A stretch of 7,943 bases of DNA from UBA1568 sp964488025. GTDB lineage: Bacteria > Patescibacteriota > Minisyncoccia > Moranbacterales > UBA1568. Position 1 is the stretch's first letter. Every line of letters begins with the position of its first letter. Under the pieces are notes generated by a model. It searched no databases. It was given only the letters and a program-made list of their open reading frames with translations, and was not told where the DNA came from. Position numbers and translations under genes: made by a program. The stretch lies in the NCBI GenBank assembly GCA_964488025.1, contig CAZATJ010000024.1, positions 1 to 7,943 on the forward strand. Direction: 5' to 3'. This document shows, one piece after another, positions 1 to 4,901 of the stretch.

Positions 1-190
1 AGTAATCGTGAATCAGCCACGTCACGGTGAATGCGTTCTCGGATCTTGTACTCACCGCCCGTCACACCAAGAGAGCCGGCAATACCAGAAGGCCCTGGGT
101 CAAATCGGGGACGACGGTAGGGTTGGTAATAAGGGTGAAGTCGTAACAAGGCATCCGTAGCGGAAGCTGTGGATGAATCACCTCCTTTCT
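1..190 (+). rRNA. rrs: 16S ribosomal RNA, 3' end (partial)
   Basis: This is the last ~200 nt of a small-subunit rRNA, corresponding to about E. coli 1344 to the 3' end. The universal blocks for the decoding site (ACCGCCCGTCACACC, 54-68), the 1492-region (AAGTCGTAACAAGG, 141-154), the GGAA loop of helix 45 and the anti-SD CACCTCCTTTCT (179-190) are all present. It departs from consensus in places that rarely vary: GTACTCACC replaces GTACACACC (near E. coli 1396), and the 1492-region continues GGCATCCGTA instead of GGTARCCGTA. Helix 45 is still fully paired (CATCCGTAGC / GCTGTGGATG around GGAA), so the changes are compensated and the gene looks functional. The 5' part lies outside the window. 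Confidence 0.97.
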
Positions 191-580
191 AGGGAGATAA
201 TGGTGTACAAACAACCATCGTCAATCCGACGATGGACGTTCAAGAGTTGATTATTCTCTATCGGGTGCAAGCCCGATAGAACCAATATCAAATTCTTAAC
301 CAATATGGTCGCTCATTACGTTTTATCTGCCGACGTTTCGACGAGAGCAGACTTAGTAGTGAAACATATTTATCTTAGAGAACTTCGTATAGAACTAACC
401 GCAAAAGGTTTTGATTATTGTTTAGCGAAGCGAATGAAGTGAAAGTTTACTTTCATTTCTGAGCGAGCGACAACAACAAGGGGTAACCCTTATTGTTGCT
501 TAAATGCAAAGTACAACGGAGAGCGTTCTTTACTGAACAATCCACTGCGAAGGGATTCTCCCGCGTATTAATCAGACTCT
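191..580 (+). other. hairpin-rich 16S trailer / spacer without tRNA or 23S
   Basis: There is no protein gene, tRNA or 23S start here. The stretch holds four strong hairpins: CCATCGTC/GACGATGG (215-235), TCTATCGGG/CCCGATAGA (257-280), GAAGTGAAAG/CTTTCATTTC with a TTTA loop (436-459), and a 12-nt arm pair CAACAACAAGGG/CCCTTATTGTTG with one C.A mismatch (471-498). It looks like a transcribed rRNA spacer, but the transcript seems to end at 658 before any 23S. I see no RNase P, tmRNA, SRP or 5S signature. It may be a processing trailer or a separate structured RNA. Confidence 0.6.
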
Positions 581-665
581 ACGCACGCTATCCCAGGATA
601 AAGGAATTTCCTCTGGTAGTGGTGTAAGACACGGAATCCGCCGAAAGGCGGGTTTTTTGTATTTG
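581..665 (+). repeat. long direct repeat, copy A (uninterrupted form)
   Basis: Positions 581-637 are identical over 57 nt to copy B at 1459-1553 once two 19-bp insertions in B are removed, and the similarity continues into the T-tract and GTATTT tail. The unit can fold as CTA..CCAG / CTGG-TAG (588-619) capped by AGG/CCT, followed by GTGT-AAG-ACAC (622-632) and then a terminator stem. It is therefore a folded RNA 3' end rather than coding sequence. Confidence 0.9.
635..658 (+). terminator. rho-independent terminator ending the rRNA trailer
   Basis: The stem AATCCGCC/GGCGGGTT closes on a GAAA tetraloop and runs into six T residues (653-658). It lies in copy A of the direct repeat. It separates the 16S transcript from the following gene, so no 23S can be co-transcribed downstream without read-through. 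Confidence 0.9.
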
Positions 666-700
666 TAAGCTTATTTTTGATATATGCAATGGTATGAACC

Positions 701-709
701 TGATATAAT
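701..709 (+). promoter_or_regulatory. extended -10 promoter for the 716 gene (leaderless start)
   Basis: TGATATAAT is a full extended -10. The six bases between TATAAT and the ATG put the expected transcription start at 715-716, on the start codon itself. No convincing -35 is visible, which is usual for extended -10 promoters. The mRNA would have no room for an SD. Confidence 0.7.
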
Positions 710-715
710 ACAGCT

Positions 716-1456
716 ATGAAAAATTTATCAGAAAAATGTAGAAAACTGCTTGAGGTATATAGGGATGGCTCGCTTGGCCAGACGGTTATGCCCGAAGACT
801 CTCATCCGGGATTTAGCAAAACAGAACAGGAATCAAAATTCTGCTATTTTACGTTTCCTATGAGTCTTAACTATCAGAGAAATAGCTATACACTTTGGGA
901 GTCTGCATTGAAGACGTACCAAGACGAAGGAACCAAGTCAATCTTCAATGTTCACTGGTCAGCTCAGGCAGACCCCGATCAATTGAGGGGGCACCTAATG
1001 AAATATAAGATTGCGCTCCAGCCGAATAAACATATTGCTACCTGGCAAAAGATTGCGCAAACAGTGGATGCAAATTGGGGGTCATTGACGAAGCTTTTTG
1101 ATACCTGTGATAATGACTTTTTGAAACTGAGGGAGATTGTCCAAAAACAACATAAAAAAGGGTTTCCATATTTATCTGGACCCAAGATATTCAATTACTG
1201 GTCGTTTATCATGGCTACCTATGGAGGAGTCAAAATGAAACATACAGCGTTTATAGATATTGCCCCTGATACGCATATTATCAAGTGCTCAGTTATTCTT
1301 GGGGTTATTACCGAACGGGAGTCTGTGAATCTTACGAGAGAGCAGATATCAGAGCGTTGGCGAGAGGGTTTAAAGGGGTCTGGTATCAATCCAATTGACC
1401 TCCATGCACCTCTTTGGTTTTGGAGTAGAAATGGATTTCTTTTCAAGATAGACTGA
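716..1456 (+). CDS. HhH-GPD DNA glycosylase-like protein, unnamed family
   Basis: The C-terminal half of this 246-residue protein reads like the catalytic core of HhH-GPD base-excision glycosylases (Nth, OGG1, AGOG). A hairpin-like FPYLSGPKIFNYW (150-162) has K157 where Nth and OGG1 carry the catalytic lysine. It is followed by IAPDTHIIKCSVILG (182-196), resembling VDTHIFRV of Nth, with D185 as candidate catalytic aspartate. The N-terminal half has motifs I recall as conserved in unannotated Parcubacteria proteins: YFTFPMSLNYQRNSY (44-58) and ALQPNKH (100-106). No Fe-S cysteine cluster is present. The likely role, removal of damaged bases, is inference from these motifs. The gene has its own leaderless promoter and lies between repeat copies A and B. 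It is the only gene here ending in TGA, and that codon touches copy B. The ATG is fixed by the promoter. Confidence 0.7.
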   Translation: MKNLSEKCRKLLEVYRDGSLGQTVMPEDSHPGFSKTEQESKFCYFTFPMSLNYQRNSYTLWESALKTYQDEGTKSIFNVHWSAQADPDQLRGHLMKYKIALQPNKHIATWQKIAQTVDANWGSLTKLFDTCDNDFLKLREIVQKQHKKGFPYLSGPKIFNYWSFIMATYGGVKMKHTAFIDIAPDTHIIKCSVILGVITERESVNLTREQISERWREGLKGSGINPIDLHAPLWFWSRNGFLFKID

Positions 1457-1481
1457 CCACGCACGCTATCCCAGGATAAAG

Positions 1482-1500
1482 TTTACCCGCCTATGGAGGG
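1482..1500 (+). repeat. 19-bp palindromic insertion 1 in repeat copy B
   Basis: TTTACCCGCCTATGGAGGG is missing from the otherwise identical copy A, between positions 603 and 604. Its core pairs CCC/GGG and CC/GG around TAT. It sits after AAG at the tip of the first hairpin of the repeat. The boundary is uncertain by one base. Confidence 0.8.
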
Positions 1501-1525
1501 GAATTTCCTCTGGTAGTGGTGTAAG

Positions 1526-1544
1526 CCTGCCCGCCTAGGGTGGG
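1526..1544 (+). repeat. 19-bp palindromic insertion 2 in repeat copy B
   Basis: CCTGCCCGCCTAGGGTGGG is missing from copy A between 628 and 629. It shares CCCGCCTA-GG-GGG with insertion 1, has the same length, and again follows AAG. It sits inside the loop of the GTGT...ACAC hairpin, lengthening it. The boundary is uncertain by one base. Confidence 0.8.
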
Positions 1545-1547
1545 ACA

Positions 1548-1574
1548 CGGAATATGCCTAAGGCCACGTTTTTT
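1548..1574 (+). terminator. degenerate terminator in repeat copy B
   Basis: The conserved CGGAAT lead-in and TTTTTTGTATTT tail match the terminator of copy A. The stem between them is reduced to GCC-TAA-GGC, with mismatches below, so termination after the glycosylase-like gene may be leaky. Confidence 0.4.
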
Positions 1575-1600
1575 GTATTTTTGCAAAAGTATGGTATAAT
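1573..1600 (+). promoter_or_regulatory. extended -10 promoter for the PAS-GAF gene
   Basis: TGGTATAAT (1592-1600) is a perfect extended -10, preceded at 16 bp by a weak -35 TTGTAT. Transcription would start near 1607, giving a leader of ~33 nt. The leader contains a small hairpin, AGGAC/GTCCT with a 7-nt loop (1612-1628), just before the start codon. The 10-mer ATGGTATAAT recurs at 4221-4230. Confidence 0.7.
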
Positions 1601-1639
1601 CAAATGAGGAGAGGACGGGATAAGTCCTAACCGGGGTAC

Positions 1640-2602
1640 ATGAAAAAAATTGTCAAAAATCGCAAGCGCGACTTGATCGAGAAAACTGCTGAAATATATC
1701 AGTCGATTGTTCGTGATTCGATGGATGGATTCTGGATGGTTGATATGAAGGGTCAGTTTTTGGATGTCAATGATACGTACTGTCGTCTTATTGGGTATAG
1801 TCGATCAGAGCTGCTCCAGATGAATGTAGCGGACGTCATGGTGAAAAAACAGCCCAAGGATGTCATCAAAGAGTTAAAGAAAATTAAAAAGACCGGCAAG
1901 GATCGTTTTATTACACAGCAGAGTAAAAAGAACGGCAGTCTTATTAATATCGAACTGAGCGCCAATTATACCAACCATTTAGAGGGGTTGGTGTTTGTTT
2001 TTGTGCGTGATATTACTGGCGTCAATAGAACAGCCAATGATCAGTTTAGGAATCGAGCTGAATCCCGGAAGAAAATAGAAACTCAGCTGATCGATTCATA
2101 CAAACAGTTGGGGATGATTAACAGGAAAATCACTCTCCTTCTGGAGTTGGAGAGTTTTCCGACGTCAAAAAAACACAAAAAAGGAGTCATGGACCATATC
2201 TTGAGTATGGCTATGAGTATTTCCGGTGCTCCCACAGGATATCTTTATGGCTCAAAAGGAAGAGGGAAGTTTGGTTTACTCTCTTCTCAAGGATGCGAAG
2301 ATGCGCAACGAGAAAAAATCAAAGTGATTACCTCTCGTAAAGTTGGATTGCTGAAACATCTACTGAAAGAGAAGAAGCTTATTGGCGGTGATATAAGGCG
2401 GTACGAGGCAGAGATTTTGGCGATCGATAACAAGTTGGAATATTTCATTACGCTCCCTCTCTCGAAAGAAACGTCGCTGGGCGGCTTTATTTTCTTAGGA
2501 TTCGACAAAAAACATAACATGAGTACCCAGGACCTGGAATTTCTGGACGTTTTTTCTACCCATGCTTCGAAAGCCCTTATCAGGGCCGGTGTTTTTGACT
2601 AA
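1640..2602 (+). CDS. PAS-GAF sensory protein without an output domain
   Basis: The 320-residue soluble protein has a PAS domain at about 15-127 (IYQSIVRDSMDGFWMVD, then DVNDTYCRLIGYSRSELL and a closing FVFVRDITG). A charged helical linker, probably coiled coil, follows at about 133-172. A GAF-like domain runs from about 180 to 316, ending in the helix TQDLEFLDVFSTHASKALI. PAS and GAF domains bind small ligands or cofactors and sense signals. There is no histidine kinase, GGDEF, EAL or DNA-binding domain and no membrane segment, so it must signal through a partner or a separate output protein. No SD precedes the ATG. The YggT gene starts 21 bases after the stop and may be co-transcribed. The domain call is firm, the signal is unknown. 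Confidence 0.85.
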   Translation: MKKIVKNRKRDLIEKTAEIYQSIVRDSMDGFWMVDMKGQFLDVNDTYCRLIGYSRSELLQMNVADVMVKKQPKDVIKELKKIKKTGKDRFITQQSKKNGSLINIELSANYTNHLEGLVFVFVRDITGVNRTANDQFRNRAESRKKIETQLIDSYKQLGMINRKITLLLELESFPTSKKHKKGVMDHILSMAMSISGAPTGYLYGSKGRGKFGLLSSQGCEDAQREKIKVITSRKVGLLKHLLKEKKLIGGDIRRYEAEILAIDNKLEYFITLPLSKETSLGGFIFLGFDKKHNMSTQDLEFLDVFSTHASKALIRAGVFD

Positions 2603-2623
2603 ATCGTTATTAACTCACCTCAT

Positions 2624-2950
2624 ATGTTTACACCCATTCAAGTGCTGGTAAACGTCGTTATCGGGGCGATAGAGTTCTTTTTGGGCATCCGGTTTTTGCT
2701 GCGACTCTTTGGTGCTAATCCCCAGGCTCCGTTCGTCAACTGGGTGTATGATATGGCGGCACCACTCCTTGCCCCCTTCAACAATATCTTTACCAGTCCA
2801 AAAATCGAGGGCTACGTTTTCGATTTCACGACCCTGTTTGCTCTCTTTGTCTATGTTTTCATCGGGTATCTGGTGACGCAACTGGTCGCGTATCTCAACT
2901 TTTCTGGACGAAGTCGGACGACCGTGTACACAGAAAAAGATCCATCATAA
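2624..2950 (+). CDS. YggT-family integral membrane protein
   Basis: This 108-residue protein has two membrane helices, about residues 8-28 and 67-92. The amphipathic stretch between them (FLLRLFGANPQAPFVNWVYDMAAPLLAPFNNIF) is typical of one YggT repeat, particularly RxLxxxNxxxPF and the P-LxP-F pattern. YggT proteins are small inner-membrane proteins linked to osmotic or ion homeostasis and, in Gram-positives, found near division genes. The exact function is unsettled. No SD is visible before the ATG. It follows the PAS-GAF gene closely and is probably in its operon. A 7-bp hairpin, ATCCATC/GATGGAT (2940-2958), overlaps its stop codon, followed by a terminator. Confidence 0.85.
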   Translation: MFTPIQVLVNVVIGAIEFFLGIRFLLRLFGANPQAPFVNWVYDMAAPLLAPFNNIFTSPKIEGYVFDFTTLFALFVYVFIGYLVTQLVAYLNFSGRSRTTVYTEKDPS

Positions 2951-2968
2951 GGATGGATTGATTACGGA

Positions 2969-3000
2969 ATCCGCTCCGCCAGCTGGCGGATGGGTTTTTT
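2969..3000 (+). terminator. terminator with an embedded 16-bp perfect palindrome
   Basis: TCCGCCAGCTGGCGGA (2975-2990) is a perfect palindrome, followed by TGGG and six T residues (2995-3000). The flanks CGGAATCCGC and GGGTTTTTTGT match the terminator of repeat copy A, so the palindrome looks like an addition to a shared terminator type. An alternative pairing, ATCCGC (2969-2974) with GCGGAT (2986-2991), competes with it. Confidence 0.85.
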
Positions 3001-3020
3001 GTGTTTGACGGAAAAAATTC

Positions 3021-3029
3021 TGGTATACT
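3021..3029 (+). promoter_or_regulatory. extended -10 promoter of a very short transcript
   Basis: TGGTATACT is an extended -10 match. Transcription would start near 3036, with a terminator only ~26 nt further on. No protein gene of normal size lies between. Confidence 0.55.
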
Positions 3030-3035
3030 GTAAAG

Positions 3036-3084
3036 ACGTATGAGTGTAGAACAAGTATCGGACACCCCGCTTGGGGTGTTTTTT
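3036..3084 (+). ncRNA. candidate ~50-nt small RNA
   Basis: The segment between the extended -10 at 3021 and the terminator at 3062-3084 would be transcribed as an independent RNA of about 49 nt. It has a single-stranded 5' half and a strong 3' hairpin. An ATG at 3040 opens a 30-codon frame that runs through the terminator to 3132 (peptide begins MSVEQVSDTPLG), so translation of the short RNA would have no stop codon. A leader or attenuator for the gene at 3157 is an alternative reading. Confidence 0.4.
3062..3084 (+). terminator. rho-independent terminator upstream of the SHOCT gene
   Basis: ACACCCC pairs with GGGGTGT around a GCTT loop and is followed directly by six T residues. It is among the strongest terminators in the window. 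Confidence 0.92.
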
Positions 3085-3109
3085 GTTTCATCAAACCTTT
3101 TGAATAACG

Positions 3110-3118
3110 TGATATACT
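3110..3118 (+). promoter_or_regulatory. extended -10 promoter of the SHOCT-DUF302-rhodanese operon
   Basis: TGATATACT is an extended -10, and the predicted start near 3125 leaves a ~32-nt leader. The leader holds the small inverted repeat GATAA-T-TTATC but no SD. No good -35 is seen. Confidence 0.6.
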
Positions 3119-3156
3119 GTGTTGAGGGATAATTTATCGGGATAAAAAATAAAGAT

Positions 3157-3432
3157 ATGATGGGACAATATTTTGGAGCGACGGGTGGGTATGGTTTTGG
3201 TTTCGGCGGCATCTTTATGATTCTCTTCTGGGGGCTGGTCATTTGGGCTATCATTGCCGTCGTACGGAGCGCTTCCGGGCAGAGCTGTTGTAAGATGGGT
3301 TCTCATGGTCATGGCCATGCCCATGGATCGGATGCGCAGTCAGGCGGTGCTCTGGATATCTTGAAGGAACGCTATGCCAAGGGTGAGATAAACAAGGAAG
3401 ATTTCGATCGGATGAAAAAGGATATTGAGTAA
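3157..3432 (+). CDS. small membrane protein with His/Cys-rich linker and SHOCT domain
   Basis: The 91-residue protein has a Gly/aromatic N-terminus, one membrane helix at about 18-37, a CC pair (44-45) with a HGHGHAHG tract (H50, H52, H54, H56), and a C-terminal SHOCT domain (65-91, ALDILKERYAKGEINKEDFDRMKKDI). SHOCT is a short oligomerisation motif common at the ends of small membrane proteins. The His/Cys tract is a plausible site for Cu, Ni, Zn or Co; metal binding is inference. It is the first gene of a tight set with DUF302 (10 bp downstream) and a rhodanese. Two in-frame ATGs (3157 and 3160) are possible and there is no SD, so the start is uncertain by one residue. Confidence 0.85.
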   Translation: MMGQYFGATGGYGFGFGGIFMILFWGLVIWAIIAVVRSASGQSCCKMGSHGHGHAHGSDAQSGGALDILKERYAKGEINKEDFDRMKKDIE

Positions 3433-3442
3433 ATAATGAACT

Positions 3443-3826
3443 ATGAACTACGGTTATCAGAAACAAGTGAATCTTCCCTTTACGGAAGTGGTAGAGAAAA
3501 TCCGAGCGGCGTTGGCCGAGGAAGGTTTCGGGATTATTACCGAGATCGACGCGCAGGCGACGTTCAAAAAGAAGCTCGACGTCGAATTTTCGCCGTACCT
3601 GATTCTTGGGGCGTGCCAACCGAAATCGGCACATACTGTGCTTCAGATTGATAAGGAACTGGGTTTGCTTCTGCCGTGTAACGTTATCGTCTACGAAGAT
3701 GCCGGTACGGTGACGGTTTCCGCCATCATGCCCGCGGCGCTTATGGAGGCCGTCGGCAAACCGGGGTTGCGCGAGCTGGCCGATGAAATCGAAGCGAAGC
3801 TGAAAAAAGCCGTCGATCGGGTGTAG
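3443..3826 (+). CDS. DUF302 family protein
   Basis: At 127 residues this is a typical single DUF302 domain: YQKQVNLPFTEVVEKIRAALAEEGFGIITEID (5-36), an LGACQP loop (55-60, C58), and LGLLLPCNVIVYE (73-85, C79). Both cysteines are the usual ones of the family. DUF302 proteins occur near thiosulfate, sulfide and metal-handling genes, but their biochemistry is not established. It starts 10 bp after the SHOCT gene and ends 23 bp before the rhodanese, so one mRNA is likely. Another ATG at 3436 is out of frame. No SD is near the start. It lacks a signal peptide and should be cytoplasmic. Confidence 0.88.
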   Translation: MNYGYQKQVNLPFTEVVEKIRAALAEEGFGIITEIDAQATFKKKLDVEFSPYLILGACQPKSAHTVLQIDKELGLLLPCNVIVYEDAGTVTVSAIMPAALMEAVGKPGLRELADEIEAKLKKAVDRV

Positions 3827-3849
3827 AGAGAAGAATAAGGTAAAAATCC

Positions 3850-4176
3850 ATGTTGAGCTTTTTTAAGAAAGATGTCCCGTCATTATCACCTCAGGACATG
3901 GCGACGAAACTTTCGAGGTCCAGTGTCGGGTTTATCGATGTGCGGACGAAAGAAGAATACAGTGACGGGCATGCCCGGGGCACCCGCAATATCCCGCTTG
4001 ATACGCTGACTGGTCATGAAGGAGAACTCAAGCACTTTGAGGAAGTGTATGTCATTTGCCGATCTGGCGCACGGAGCGCTCAGGCGGTCGAATATCTTCG
4101 CGCGCAGGGTATCAACGCGTTCAATGTCTCTGGCGGCACGAATATTTGGCAGGTCGTAGGACTCCCGATGGACTAG
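3850..4176 (+). CDS. single-domain rhodanese (sulfurtransferase)
   Basis: The 108-residue protein is one rhodanese domain. It has the opening LSPQDMATKL, the GFIDVRTKEEYSDGHARGTRNIP block (27-49), and the active-site loop CRSGARS with catalytic C70, then the closing GGTNIWQVVGLPM. Such proteins carry sulfane sulfur as a cysteine persulfide and pass it to acceptors. The six-residue loop is typical of sulfur rather than arsenate/phosphate substrates. A weak SD, AAGGT (3837-3841), sits 8 nt upstream of the ATG. As third gene after SHOCT and DUF302, it supports a sulfur or soft-metal role for the operon. I see no clear terminator after it. Confidence 0.93.
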   Translation: MLSFFKKDVPSLSPQDMATKLSRSSVGFIDVRTKEEYSDGHARGTRNIPLDTLTGHEGELKHFEEVYVICRSGARSAQAVEYLRAQGINAFNVSGGTNIWQVVGLPMD

Positions 4177-4202
4177 CGTGGTATGGTTTTTTCTTGGCAT
4201 CC

Positions 4203-4230
4203 TTGTCGGCTGAAATTTTTATGGTATAAT
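4203..4230 (+). promoter_or_regulatory. promoter for the small peptide and FMN-binding-like genes
   Basis: TGGTATAAT (4222-4230) is a perfect extended -10 with a moderate -35, TTGTCG (4203-4208), 16 bp before the hexamer. The start is expected near 4237, giving an AT-rich leader of ~26 nt without an SD. Confidence 0.72.
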
Positions 4231-4262
4231 AAAAAGCGAGATAATTAAAAAATAAAAATCAT

Positions 4263-4352
4263 ATGGTGGTTTTGAAACAGTACGGGCCGGTGTTCGCCTT
4301 TCTTGTCTCTCTTATCATTATCGTCAGCGTCGCGTCGACCTTGTTTTTGTAA
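4263..4352 (+). CDS. 29-residue single-pass membrane peptide
   Basis: The short frame starts with MVVLKQYGPVFAF and continues through one hydrophobic helix (about residues 9-29, rich in V, I, L and S), with almost no tail before the TAA. It starts ~26 nt after a strong promoter and is the first gene of that transcript, ahead of the FMN-binding-like gene. Promoter placement and the clean membrane-helix composition argue that it is real. No family is recognised. It may be a small subunit or anchor for the following protein. No SD is present. Confidence 0.6.
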   Translation: MVVLKQYGPVFAFLVSLIIIVSVASTLFL

Positions 4353-4414
4353 GACCAGGAGAGCCCCGAAGATTTTTTTGATAAGGACGGAAGGGAAAAT
4401 ATTATAAAAAAAAT

Positions 4415-4840
4415 ATGAAAATAAAAAATTCCGCATTGTTTCTTATCGCGCTTGTTCTGGTTGTGAGTATTTTTGTCTACTATCGCTACGCCCAAGGGGT
4501 GTTTCAATCGATGAAGCCGGCAGCAGTAACGGTACCGACCGTAGCAACCTCGAAAGAAGTGAGCGCGGAAGTGACATATAGTGTTTCGGAGGAAAAATCC
4601 GATACTCTGCGTTTCGTAGTAACAATGAACAAGGAGGGAATCATAGAGAGTATCCAGACGCTTGATGCCGAGACTGGCCAGATACCGGAAAAGAAGAAGG
4701 CTTTCAATGAGGAGGTGAATGTGCTTCTCAAAGGAAAGAAACTTTCCGATCTCGGCCCTATCGACAAGGTAGCGCAGTCTTCTCTGACAACCAAAGCTTT
4801 TAATGAAGTCCTTCCGAAGCTTCAGGCGGCCGCGCTGTAG
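4415..4840 (+). CDS. membrane-anchored FMN-binding-like domain protein
   Basis: This 141-residue protein has an N-terminal membrane helix (about 5-24) and a Pro/Ala/Val linker. Its extracytoplasmic domain resembles FMN_bind: a first strand, DTLRFVVTMNKEGIIESIQTLDAETG (63-88), and a C-terminal IDKVAQSSLTTKAFNEVL (116-133). The SSLTT segment (122-126) sits where RnfG/NqrC-type domains carry the S/T-GAT-S/T flavinylation motif, though the GAT core is not kept, so covalent FMN is uncertain. A role in electron transfer across the membrane is inference. It follows the 29-residue peptide by 62 bp on the same transcript and is closed by a strong terminator. The purine-rich AAGGG is ~20 nt upstream, too far for a normal SD. 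Confidence 0.65.
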   Translation: MKIKNSALFLIALVLVVSIFVYYRYAQGVFQSMKPAAVTVPTVATSKEVSAEVTYSVSEEKSDTLRFVVTMNKEGIIESIQTLDAETGQIPEKKKAFNEEVNVLLKGKKLSDLGPIDKVAQSSLTTKAFNEVLPKLQAAAL

Positions 4841-4856
4841 GATTTTTTCAAGGAGA

Positions 4857-4886
4857 GCCGGCAACCCCTTGGTGCGCCGGCTTTTT
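4857..4886 (+). terminator. rho-independent terminator after the FMN-binding-like gene
   Basis: GCCGGC (4857-4862) pairs with GCCGGC (4876-4881), with inner ACC/GGT pairs possible, and five T residues follow. Confidence 0.9.
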
Positions 4887-4901
4887 CGTTCTTGACAACT
4901 T

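Larger units (their letters stand above)
1459..1582 (+). repeat. long direct repeat, copy B (carries two insertions)
   Basis: The segments 1459-1481, 1501-1525 and 1545-1553 match copy A (581-637) without a mismatch. The two 19-bp segments between them are absent from A. The repeat begins two bases after the stop codon of the glycosylase-like gene. Its terminator portion has diverged from A. Confidence 0.9.

Noticed and set aside
191..660. RNase P RNA, tmRNA, SRP RNA, 5S or a CRISPR array in the trailer
   Set aside because: None of the characteristic conserved blocks is found, and the hairpins are all different with no regular repeat-spacer pattern.
1454..1519. TGA read as glycine or another amino acid (alternative genetic code)
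   Set aside because: Read-through of the only TGA would add just 21 residues encoded by the non-coding repeat before TAG, and all other genes have normal lengths without in-frame TGA.
3436..3651. 71-codon plus-strand frame starting at the ATG at 3436
   Set aside because: It overlaps the DUF302 gene in another frame, whose family motifs and cysteines are clear.
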